NCBI GenBank assembly: GCA_036277235.1
Contig: DASUNJ010000749.1
Coordinates: 1 to 28,093, forward strand
Source: DATMER01 sp036277235
GTDB taxonomy: Bacteria > Acidobacteriota > Thermoanaerobaculia > Multivoradales > UBA5704
Direction of reading: 5' to 3'
Length of the DNA stretch: 28,093 nucleotides
In this document: one piece after another, positions 1-5,803 of the stretch
Layout of the letters: the number at the start of each line of letters is the position of its first letter
Numbering within the stretch: position 1 is the first letter of the stretch
The notes under the pieces: generated by a model
Databases searched by the model: none
Told to the model about the DNA's origin: nothing
Seen by the model: the letters and a program-made list of their open reading frames with translations, nothing else
Made by a program: the position numbers and the translations under genes

Positions 1-95
1 AGCTGCTGCAGCGGACCTCCGGTCTCTGGAAGGGCGGCGACGGGCTGGAAGCTCAGCTCCGGCTCCGTGGCGAGTGGGAGGAGGAGGACCGCTGA
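1..95 (+). CDS. Partial antitoxin, C-terminal end only
   Basis: An open frame enters from the left edge and ends at TGA 93-95, leaving 30 visible residues. The tail contains TSGLWKGGDGL followed by an acidic end (GEWEEEDR). Small ribbon-helix-helix or Phd-type antitoxins often end in a similar 'GLWK..DDL' toxin-wrapping tail. The stop overlaps the start region of the PIN-domain toxin that follows, as is usual in vapBC operons. Only the tail can be seen, so the DNA-binding fold cannot be assigned; the call rests mainly on the overlap with the toxin gene. Confidence 0.55.
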   Translation, partial: LLQRTSGLWKGGDGLEAQLRLRGEWEEEDR

Positions 96-460
96 AGCTG
101 CTGCTCGACTCGGTGATCCTCATCGACCACTTCAACGGCCGGTCCGAGGCCACGAGGTACCTGGCCTCGGTCGCCGGCGAGGCGGCCCTCTCCGTGATCA
201 CCCGCGCCGAGGTGCTGACTGGGTTCGACCCCGACGACGTGGGAACGGCCGGCAGCCTTCTGGACCGCTTTCCCACCCTGGGGATCGACCTGCCGGTGGC
301 CGACCTCGCCGCTCGCCTGCGCCGCGAGCAGCGCTGGAAGATGCCCGACGCTTTTCAGGCCGCCCTGGCCCAGTACCACGGGCTCACCCTGGCCACCCGC
401 AACACTCGGGACTTCCCCCCCGACCGCCACCGCTTCGTGGTGGTCCCCTACGCCCTCTGA
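74..460 (+). CDS. vapC: VapC-type PIN-domain ribonuclease toxin
   Basis: A PIN-domain protein of about 120-128 residues, the normal length for VapC toxins, which are Mg-dependent endoribonucleases acting on tRNA or rRNA and held inactive by a cognate antitoxin. Visible family features are the N-terminal LLLDSVILIDHF strand with the first acidic residue, the conserved Glu in RAEVLTG, the Asp in MPDAFQAALA and the C-terminal ATRNTRDF with the last Asp. The start is uncertain. GTG at 74 is the first usable codon, but the family's usual start (M-K-L-L-L-D) corresponds to a CTG at 92, just after a GGAGGAGGAGG run at 77-87 and overlapping the antitoxin stop. The pair looks like an intact toxin-antitoxin module cut by the window edge. 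The next gene is 67 bp downstream and has its own leader. Confidence 0.85.
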   Translation: MGGGGPLKLLLDSVILIDHFNGRSEATRYLASVAGEAALSVITRAEVLTGFDPDDVGTAGSLLDRFPTLGIDLPVADLAARLRREQRWKMPDAFQAALAQYHGLTLATRNTRDFPPDRHRFVVVPYAL

Positions 461-465
461 ACCCG

Positions 466-523
466 CCCCCCCTCCTTCCGGCCCGCCCCTTGCAAACACA
501 AGGGGTTGGAAGGAAGGAGGGGG
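466..523 (+). promoter_or_regulatory. Leader hairpin burying the ribosome binding site of the first PRC-barrel gene
   Basis: CCCCCTCCTTCC (468-479) is a perfect 12-bp complement of GGAAGGAGGGGG (512-523), which contains the Shine-Dalgarno sequence 4 nt before ATG 528. Nested inside is a second perfect stem, CCCCTTG (486-492) with CAAGGGG (499-505), around a 6-nt loop. In the mRNA this would hide the ribosome binding site. It could also act as a terminator for vapC, but no U-tract follows. A regulatory role is inferred. Confidence 0.6.
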
Positions 524-527
524 ACTC

Positions 528-1268
528 ATGAAGCACGACAGCGATACCGAAGGGACCGCCGCACGCTCGCGGGTGGTGGTGGCGCTCAGGAATCTGCGTG
601 GTTACAAGATCGCCGAGGGCGATCCGGATGTCCGCGGCTGGGAGGTCGCGGGCGGGGACGGGCTCCGGATCGGCACCGTGAACGATCTGCTGGTGGATAC
701 GGCTGCGGGCAAGGCCCGCTACCTGGACATCCAACTCGATCCCGGCCTCTATCTTCAAGGCACGCCTACCGGGCTCGCCGCCGACAGCGAGCGCCGCCTG
801 GACGCGGACCCCGCCCCCGAGCTCGACCCCATGAGCGGCCCCGAGAGCGGCGTGATCGGCCATGCCACCGTTCCGGCCGCCGAGATCGAGCCGAACCCGG
901 GCGCCACCACGATGACCGAGCACCTGGTCCGCGAGTCGATCTCCGACACGGAGAACCGGCTGACGGCCCACCTCCACCTCGACGAGTTGCACCACCCCGG
1001 CGAGCGCCACGTGGTCTTTCCGGTCGGGCAGGCCCGGCTCGACCCGGAGCACGACAAGGTGATCCTCGCCAGCCTGCGGGCCGAGGACGCGGTCAACCTG
1101 CCCGCCTACGTGCCCGGCGAGGTCAGCCCCGACTACGAGCAGGGGCTGCGGCGCTGGTTCGACCCCTCCTTCACCCCCTCCGAAGGGCAGGATCTCTACG
1201 CCCACGACCTCTACGACGAGGACAGCTTCTACCGCAACCGGCGCGAAGCGCCGATCCGCGGACGATAG
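528..1268 (+). CDS. PRC-barrel domain protein, long form (246 aa)
   Basis: A soluble protein with an N-terminal PRC-barrel domain, the small beta-barrel fold of the photosynthetic reaction centre H subunit and RimM, usually used for protein-protein or RNA-protein contacts. Residues about 20-75 hold the barrel signature (GDPDVRGWEV, then RIGTVNDLLVD and ARYLDIQL). The C-terminus ends with a charged HDLYDEDSFYRNRR motif. It is a clear paralogue of the protein at 3850-4371: both begin M-K/R-HDSD and share the barrel and the HDLY..D..FY tail. This copy has about 70 extra residues between positions 73 and 161, rich in Asp, Glu and Pro. ATG 528 is preceded by GGAAGGAGGGGG. No signal peptide or membrane segment is visible. 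The precise function is unknown; related proteins are often annotated as stress-associated. Confidence 0.85.
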   Translation: MKHDSDTEGTAARSRVVVALRNLRGYKIAEGDPDVRGWEVAGGDGLRIGTVNDLLVDTAAGKARYLDIQLDPGLYLQGTPTGLAADSERRLDADPAPELDPMSGPESGVIGHATVPAAEIEPNPGATTMTEHLVRESISDTENRLTAHLHLDELHHPGERHVVFPVGQARLDPEHDKVILASLRAEDAVNLPAYVPGEVSPDYEQGLRRWFDPSFTPSEGQDLYAHDLYDEDSFYRNRREAPIRGR

Positions 1269-1303
1269 ACGCGCCGGCGCAGGGCGGCCTCAACTTTTTT
1301 GCA

Positions 1304-1336
1304 AGGGCGCTCCGGCCTGGAGCACCCTCTTTTTTC
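1304..1336 (+). terminator. Rho-independent terminator after the first PRC-barrel gene
   Basis: AGGG-C-GCTCC (1304-1313) pairs with GGAGC-A-CCCT (1319-1328) around a 5-nt loop, with one internal mismatch. A run of T follows at 1330-1336. It sits about 35 bp after the PRC stop codon and before the next promoter, as expected of an intrinsic terminator. Confidence 0.8.
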
Positions 1337-1355
1337 CTTCCTACCCATTTTCGGA

Positions 1356-1383
1356 TTGCCATCTCCCCGGGCACTGGAATAAT
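1356..1383 (+). promoter_or_regulatory. Sigma70-like promoter of the beta-helix gene
   Basis: TTGCCA (1356-1361) and AATAAT (1378-1383) are separated by 16 bp. Each differs from the sigma70 -35 or -10 consensus at one position. The element lies just after the terminator and would give a leader of about 50 nt before ATG 1444. Confidence 0.6.
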
Positions 1384-1443
1384 GCGCACCCATCGATAGT
1401 TTTTGGGGTGACTGGTTCGCCTACAACTTGGGAGATGTACTTC

Positions 1444-2802
1444 ATGAGACGAGCCCTGCTCCTGACGTTTGCAACCGCCCTGTTCCTGGCCTCCGGCCTC
1501 CACGCACAGACCCTCGATCAGACCATCGGCGGTTGCAATGGTGTCGCTCCCCTGCGGACGATCCAGGCCAATCCGTCCACCTACAAGAACCTGCTGACCA
1601 CCCTCCAGCCCGGCGACCGGCTCCTTCTGGCTCCCGGCACCTACACCCAGCAGCTCCGCATCGGGAACAAGAACGGCCAGCCCGGCAAGTGCATCGTGAT
1701 CGAAGGCCCGGCGACCGGCTCGCCCGCTCTCTTCAACGGCAGCAACACCTTCAATACCATCAGCCTGGTCAACGTCAGCTACCTGGTCTTCCGCAACCTG
1801 TCGCTGGACGGCCTGGGCCTCGCGGGCGACGGCGCCAAGGTGGAGGCCACCTCGACCTACGCTCACCACATCACGCTGGAGAACATCCACTTCAAGAACT
1901 ACGCGCAGATCTCCGGCCGCAACGCGATCAGCACCAAGGCCCCGGCGTGGAACTTCGTGATCCGCAAGAACTTCATCGAGCGCGCCGGCGTGGGCATGTA
2001 CTTCGGCAAGCCGGACGGCACGGCCGAGCTCGTGAACAGCCTGATCGAGCACAATGTGGTGCACAGCAGCATGCTCTACAACCTGCAGATCAAGCATCAG
2101 GTCGGCCGGGCCACGAGCCTGGGCATCCCGGCCAGCGGGACGACGATCGTCCGGCACAACGTCTTCAGCAAGGAGACCGGCGCGGCGACGGGCGCCGAAG
2201 CCAGGCCCAACGTCCTGGTGGGCCACTGGCCGCTCTCGGGCGCGGGCTCGTCGGACACCTACCAGATCTACGGCAACGTCTTCTACCAGAACCCGACCGA
2301 GGCGCTGTTCCAGGGCGAGGGCAACATCGCCCTTCATGACAACCTTTTCGTGAACCGGGTGTTCAGCCGCGCGATCCGCATCCAGAAGCACAACAACCTG
2401 CCGCGGCGGATCGACATCTTCAACAACACGGTGGTGGCGAGCGGCGAGGGGATCGCGATCTACAACGGCGATCCCGCGTACCAGCAGCGGGTGCGGGGCA
2501 ACATCGTGTTCGCGGCCACTCCCCTGGTCGGCGGCCTGCAGGTGGGCAACCTAACGGGCGCCTACTCCGCGGCCGGCCAGTATCTGAACAATCCCGCGGG
2601 CTCCCTCACGGCCGGGACGCTCGACCTCTTCCCGATCCCGGCCATGGCCCTGGGCACGGCCGTCGACCTGAGCGTCTTCTCGGGCTTCCTCGACTGGGAC
2701 AAGGACTTCAACGGCTTCCCCAAGCTCAACACCTACCGGGGCGCCTACTCGGACGACGGCGTCAACCCCGGTTGGCAGCCGGCGCTCGCGATCAAGCCTT
2801 AA
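1444..2802 (+). CDS. Secreted right-handed parallel beta-helix protein
   Basis: A 452-residue exported protein. Residues 1-20 (MRRALLLTFATALFLASGLHAQ) form a Sec signal peptide with a likely cleavage at LHA-Q. The mature part reads as a parallel beta-helix of the pectate-lyase or polysaccharide-lyase type: short strands with regularly placed Asn, such as ISLVNVSYLVFRNLSLDGL, HHITLENIHFKN, NFVIRKNFIERA, TIVRHNVFSK, IQIYGNVFYQN-like and IDIFNNTVVA. Such helices usually bind or cleave acidic polysaccharides, but no lyase catalytic residues were identified, so enzyme activity is not claimed. ATG 1444 is preferred over a GTG at 1408 and an ATG at 1435 because it begins the signal peptide and has GGGAG at 1430-1434 at good spacing. 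It follows a terminator and its own promoter, and the dehydratase gene starts 33 bp after it. Confidence 0.82.
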   Translation: MRRALLLTFATALFLASGLHAQTLDQTIGGCNGVAPLRTIQANPSTYKNLLTTLQPGDRLLLAPGTYTQQLRIGNKNGQPGKCIVIEGPATGSPALFNGSNTFNTISLVNVSYLVFRNLSLDGLGLAGDGAKVEATSTYAHHITLENIHFKNYAQISGRNAISTKAPAWNFVIRKNFIERAGVGMYFGKPDGTAELVNSLIEHNVVHSSMLYNLQIKHQVGRATSLGIPASGTTIVRHNVFSKETGAATGAEARPNVLVGHWPLSGAGSSDTYQIYGNVFYQNPTEALFQGEGNIALHDNLFVNRVFSRAIRIQKHNNLPRRIDIFNNTVVASGEGIAIYNGDPAYQQRVRGNIVFAATPLVGGLQVGNLTGAYSAAGQYLNNPAGSLTAGTLDLFPIPAMALGTAVDLSVFSGFLDWDKDFNGFPKLNTYRGAYSDDGVNPGWQPALAIKP

Positions 2803-2835
2803 GTGGACGGGCCGGCTGGGATAGGATTCCGGCCC

Positions 2836-3801
2836 ATGCCCACCCTTTCGTTTGACGACGTGCGGGCGGCCCGCGAGCGGATCGCCCCCTACGTTCACCG
2901 CACCCCTGTCCTGACTTCGCGGCAGATCGACGAGCTCGCCGGCTGCCATGTTTTCTTCAAGTGCGAGACCTTTCAGCGGGTCGGCGCCTTCAAGGCCCGC
3001 GGCGCCTTCTCGCGCCTGACTCTGCTCTCGCCGGGAGACGCGGTCGTCGCGTTCTCTTCGGGCAATCACGCCCAGGCCGTGGCCCTGGCCGCCCGCGAGC
3101 TCGGCATCCGCGCCACCATCGTCATGCCCCTGGACGCCCCGGCTGCCAAGGTGGCAGCCACGCGCGGCTATGGCGCCCGGGTCATCCTCTACGACCGCAT
3201 CGGCGGCGAGAGCCGGGAGGCGATCGCCCAGAAGCTCGTGGACGAGGAGGGGGCGATTCTGGTGCCTCCCTTCGACGACGATCTGGTCATCGCCGGCCAG
3301 GGCACCCTCGGCCTTGAGCTGCTGGAGGACGCGCCGGACCTGGAGGTGATCGCGACTCCCTGCGGCGGAGGCGGGCTGCTCTCCGGCGTCGCGCTGGCCG
3401 CGAAGGGGATCAACCCCGCAATCCGCCTCTACGGCGTCGAGCCCGAGGCCGGCAACGACATGCAGAGGTCGCTGGAAAAGGGCGAGCCGGTGACCATCCC
3501 CCTGCCCACGACCATCGCCGACGCCCTCCAGACCACCCGCCCGGCGGAGCGCACCCTCGCGCTCGTCCAAAGCTTGACGGAAGGAATCGTGACCGTCAGC
3601 GACCTGGAGCTGCGCCGGGCCATGGCCGCCCTCGCCTCGCGGATGAAGCTCCTCGTCGAGCCCGGAGGCGCCGCCGCCTTCGCCGCCCTGCTCCACGGCA
3701 AGATCCCGGACGTCTCCGGACGCAAGGTCGGCATCGCCCTCTCGGGCGGCAACGTGGATTTGGAGCGCTTCGGAAGCCTGGTGGCCGGCATCGAGGCGTA
3801 A
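2836..3801 (+). CDS. PLP-dependent threonine/serine dehydratase or serine racemase
   Basis: A 321-residue fold-type II PLP enzyme that deaminates L-threonine or L-serine to a 2-oxoacid and ammonia, or racemises serine. The PLP lysine is K53 in FKARGAF, SSGNHAQ (74-80) is the substrate/cofactor loop, GGGG (177-180) cradles the PLP phosphate, and SGGN lies near the C-terminus. By eye, E202, G206 and D208 (in VEPEAGNDM) match the divalent-metal ligands of mammalian serine racemase. No C-terminal ACT regulatory domain is present, so this is the short catabolic type rather than biosynthetic IlvA. The start is ATG 2836 with AGGA at 2823-2826. It is flanked by a beta-helix gene and a PRC-barrel gene with no obvious metabolic link. 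Dehydratase, racemase and hydroxyaspartate ammonia-lyase activities cannot be separated from sequence alone. Confidence 0.88.
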   Translation: MPTLSFDDVRAARERIAPYVHRTPVLTSRQIDELAGCHVFFKCETFQRVGAFKARGAFSRLTLLSPGDAVVAFSSGNHAQAVALAARELGIRATIVMPLDAPAAKVAATRGYGARVILYDRIGGESREAIAQKLVDEEGAILVPPFDDDLVIAGQGTLGLELLEDAPDLEVIATPCGGGGLLSGVALAAKGINPAIRLYGVEPEAGNDMQRSLEKGEPVTIPLPTTIADALQTTRPAERTLALVQSLTEGIVTVSDLELRRAMAALASRMKLLVEPGGAAAFAALLHGKIPDVSGRKVGIALSGGNVDLERFGSLVAGIEA

Positions 3802-3827
3802 CTTCCCGGCCCGACCTTTGCAATCTC

Positions 3828-3845
3828 CCTCCTCACGAGAGGAGG
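3828..3845 (+). promoter_or_regulatory. Leader hairpin burying the ribosome binding site of the second PRC-barrel gene
   Basis: CCTCCTC (3828-3834) and GAGGAGG (3839-3845) form a perfect 7-bp stem with the 4-nt loop ACGA. The right arm is the Shine-Dalgarno sequence, 4 nt before ATG 3850. The arrangement parallels the leader of the other PRC-barrel gene at 466-523, although the stems differ in sequence. Confidence 0.6.
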
Positions 3846-3849
3846 ACGT

Positions 3850-4371
3850 ATGAGACACGACAGCGATCTGAATCGGGCGGGCACGACGGCCGCCGTGGAG
3901 CAGGGGGTCGTTCCCCTCAAGGAGCTGAAGGATTTCCAGGTCGCCAAGGGCGATCCCGACGTGCGCGGCTGGGAGGTGCTATCCAACGACGGCCGCCGCA
4001 TCGGCAAGGTGGACGACCTGCTGGTCGACACCGCCGCCATGCGGGTGCGCTATCTGGACATCGACCTCGATGACGACCTGCGCAACCTCGCCCAGGGCGG
4101 CACGGGCCCGGGGACGAAGAGCGACAACATCCTGATCCCCATCGGCTCGGCCCAGCTCCACGAGAAGGACGACCGGGTCACCGTCGACCTGCTCCACAGC
4201 CTGGTCACGGGCATTCCCAACTACGACCGGAGCACGTTCAACCGGGAGTACGAAACCAGCGTGCGGCGGCACTTCGACCGCGACTACCAGCCTGCCCAGG
4301 ATCGGGACTTCTACGAGCACGACCTCTACAACGACTCCCGCTTCTACGGGAAGCGCCGGACCCGGCGGTAA
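3850..4371 (+). CDS. PRC-barrel domain protein, short form (173 aa)
   Basis: A soluble PRC-barrel protein, paralogous to the one at 528-1268. The shared elements are the M-R-HDSD start, GDPDVRGWEVLSNDG, RIGKVDDLLVDTAA and RYLDIDLDDDL (residues about 34-76), and the C-terminal FYEHDLYNDSRFYGKR. This copy lacks the roughly 70-residue insertion of the longer protein and keeps a compact SDNILIPIGSAQL strand. No signal peptide or membrane segment is visible. It starts at ATG 3850 with GAGGAGG 4 nt upstream, inside a hairpin. It lies 48 bp after the dehydratase stop, so read-through from that gene is possible. Its function is unknown; the fold suggests a scaffold or binding protein. Confidence 0.85.
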   Translation: MRHDSDLNRAGTTAAVEQGVVPLKELKDFQVAKGDPDVRGWEVLSNDGRRIGKVDDLLVDTAAMRVRYLDIDLDDDLRNLAQGGTGPGTKSDNILIPIGSAQLHEKDDRVTVDLLHSLVTGIPNYDRSTFNREYETSVRRHFDRDYQPAQDRDFYEHDLYNDSRFYGKRRTRR

Positions 4372-4378
4372 CAACGAA

Positions 4379-4402
4379 GAGGGGCGGCCCTTGCCGCCCC
4401 TC
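4379..4402 (+). terminator. Terminator-like hairpin after the second PRC-barrel gene
   Basis: GAGGGGCGGC (4379-4388) and GCCGCCCCTC (4393-4402) form a perfect 10-bp stem with a CCTT loop, 7 bp after the stop codon. No T-run follows, so it may work as a 3' stabilising hairpin or a factor-assisted terminator rather than a canonical intrinsic one. Confidence 0.65.
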
Positions 4403-4456
4403 ACTGCAACACTCGCGTCCGCGACGACCCGATACGACTTGAGCTTCGGCGGCGGC

Positions 4457-4497
4457 TGCGCTGCAACACAAACCCCAGACAAATGCGTTGCAGCGCA
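4457..4497. repeat. 11-bp perfect inverted repeat
   Basis: TGCGCTGCAAC (4457-4467) is the exact reverse complement of GTTGCAGCGCA (4487-4497), with a 19-nt spacer. It sits in the gene-free stretch just before the 21-bp tandem array. It could be a hairpin or a protein-binding palindrome; no adjacent promoter was recognised. Confidence 0.6.
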
Positions 4498-4529
4498 ACG
4501 CAAGAAGAGATGCGCGGCCGGATCTACAA

Positions 4530-4790
4530 GCGCGGCACGGCGTCCCGGAAACGCAGCGCGGCATTCTGGAAACACAGGACGGCGCGCCGGAAACACGGCT
4601 CCGTAGCCCCTGAATGCAGCAGCGTAGCCCGCAAACACGGCTGCGTAGCCCGCAAGTCCGTAGCGTTGCCAGCAAACGGAGTTGCGTTGCCCGCAAATGC
4701 GGTCGCGTTGCCCGCGAACGTCGTAGCGTTGCCGGGAATCACGGCGCGGCGTGCGCCAGAAACGGCGCGAGGCGCCGAAAGCACGGCTCT
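4530..4790. repeat. Degenerate 21-bp tandem repeat array
   Basis: About 12 imperfect copies of a 21-bp unit, roughly GCGTTGCCCGCAAACACGG plus two variable bases. The A-rich core (AAAC, AAAT, GAAT or GAAC) recurs at 4549, 4570, 4591, 4612, 4633, 4654, 4674, 4695 and 4716, a spacing of 21 with a single step of 20. Copies blur towards 4790 and traces continue to about 4830. Because 21 is a multiple of three, all frames stay open and give repetitive heptapeptides, such as AGNATAF on the - strand, but none has a convincing start, ribosome binding site or domain. It is treated as non-coding. There are no unique spacers, so it is not a CRISPR array. Confidence 0.75.
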
Positions 4791-4918
4791 GTTGTGGGAC
4801 GTTTCCGGAGCGCTGCCTGCGAATCGGGCGCCACGCGCCCCGGTTGCGGCGCTGCCTGCCGCGGCCGCGGCGCGCGGTCCGGCCTTTGCGGGGGCGGCCG
4901 AAAACTCCCCCGCCTGTC

Positions 4919-4947
4919 TTGCGGGACTGCCGCAGACCCGGTATCGT
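4919..4947 (+). promoter_or_regulatory. Possible promoter of the small secreted protein
   Basis: TTGCGG (4919-4924) and TATCGT (4942-4947) are 17 bp apart, and ATG 4958 lies 10 nt after the -10. No Shine-Dalgarno sequence is visible, so the transcript would have a very short leader. The match to consensus is weak. Confidence 0.35.
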
Positions 4948-4957
4948 TCTCAGTCCG

Positions 4958-5707
4958 ATGCGCCGCCTCTGCAGTACCCTTGCGCTCGCCGCGTTCGCCT
5001 GGATGAGCTCCGCGGTTTCCGCGGCCGGGGCCACGCCCCTGGTGCGGGTCATCTCGCCCATCCAGGGCATGGATCTGCCCGCGGGCTCGCTGGCGGCCCT
5101 GGAGTGGGAGCCGCTCGCGCCCTTCGGCGCGCTCCAGGCCGAGGAGTGGGAAGCCTTCCTCTCCGTCGACGGCGGCGCCCATTACCCGCTCCGCATCACG
5201 CCGCACCTCGACAGCGATCTCCGGCGCATCCTCTGGCAGGTGCCCGCGACCCCGACCCGCGACGCCCGGCTCCTGCTGCGCTTCGGCGACGAGCGCAACG
5301 AGACCGGATACGAGGTGCCTCTGCGCTTCGCGATCTCCGGCCCGGCGGTATTGGCGGCATTGCCGCCGGCCGGCGCCGTCACCATGCGCTCCACCCCGGG
5401 CGAGGCGGCCCGGCCCGGGGACTCGGGGGTCGCGCTCTGGATCGAGGGCTCGCGCCACGGCGGCTCGCTGCGCCAGGTGTTCGCCGATCTCCCGCCGGGC
5501 CTCCATCCCGGAGGCCGGCCCGCCGAGCTGATTCCCGGGGAAGCGGTCGTCGCGGCCAGCGATCCGGACCCTGACCCGGCGCCCATTTCATCCAATTTGC
5601 CGCTCCGCTCCCCGCCGGCCCGGCGGGATGAAGCCGCCCGCGCCGTCCGGTCCGCGCGGCCGGCCGCCGTTCCCATCCGCCTCCTCATCGGCCGCCAGAA
5701 CGAATAG
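4958..5707 (+). CDS. Secreted hypothetical protein
   Basis: A 249-residue protein that I do not recognise. Residues 1-23 form a Sec signal peptide (MRRLCSTLALAAFAWMSSAVSA), so it is probably periplasmic or surface-exposed. The first half alternates hydrophobic strands and turns (PLVRVISPIQGMDLPAGSLAALEWEPL, then LLLRFGDERNETGYEVPLRF), which suggests an immunoglobulin-like beta-sandwich. The last 80 residues are rich in Pro, Ala and Arg and look disordered. ATG 4958 is chosen because it begins the signal peptide; the frame is also open upstream, but that sequence belongs to the repeat region. The TonB-dependent receptor starts 96 bp downstream on the same strand, so a link to outer-membrane uptake is possible but unproven. 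Confidence 0.65.
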   Translation: MRRLCSTLALAAFAWMSSAVSAAGATPLVRVISPIQGMDLPAGSLAALEWEPLAPFGALQAEEWEAFLSVDGGAHYPLRITPHLDSDLRRILWQVPATPTRDARLLLRFGDERNETGYEVPLRFAISGPAVLAALPPAGAVTMRSTPGEAARPGDSGVALWIEGSRHGGSLRQVFADLPPGLHPGGRPAELIPGEAVVAASDPDPDPAPISSNLPLRSPPARRDEAARAVRSARPAAVPIRLLIGRQNE

Positions 5708-5803
5708 ACCGGGACGCCCGGCCGCGTCCCGAGTCAGCTGTCTCCGCCGGTCTGTTCCGGTGGAGCGATCGTTCAATTTGGCCTCTTCGAGGAGAGCAAG
5801 CCC

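Noticed and set aside
1290..1310. Inverted resemblance of TTTTTTGCAAGGGCG to the PRC leader box
   Set aside because: Only about 10 bases match in the opposite orientation, and part of it belongs to the terminator stem. Coincidence is likely.
1408..1443. GTG 1408 and ATG 1435 as starts of the beta-helix protein
   Set aside because: They would add a non-signal-like extension before the signal peptide, and the SD at 1430-1434 best fits ATG 1444.
4530..4790. 21-bp array considered as a CRISPR array
   Set aside because: Units are directly abutting and degenerate, with no unique spacers and no cas genes nearby.
4483..5006. Open frames through the 21-bp array on both strands, giving heptapeptide repeats
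   Set aside because: A repeat period that is a multiple of three keeps all frames open. No ribosome binding site, signal peptide or conserved domain supports any one of them.
5708..5803. Possible cobalamin or other riboswitch before the TonB-dependent receptor
   Set aside because: The 96-bp gap is too short for a cobalamin riboswitch and no B12-box-like sequence was found.
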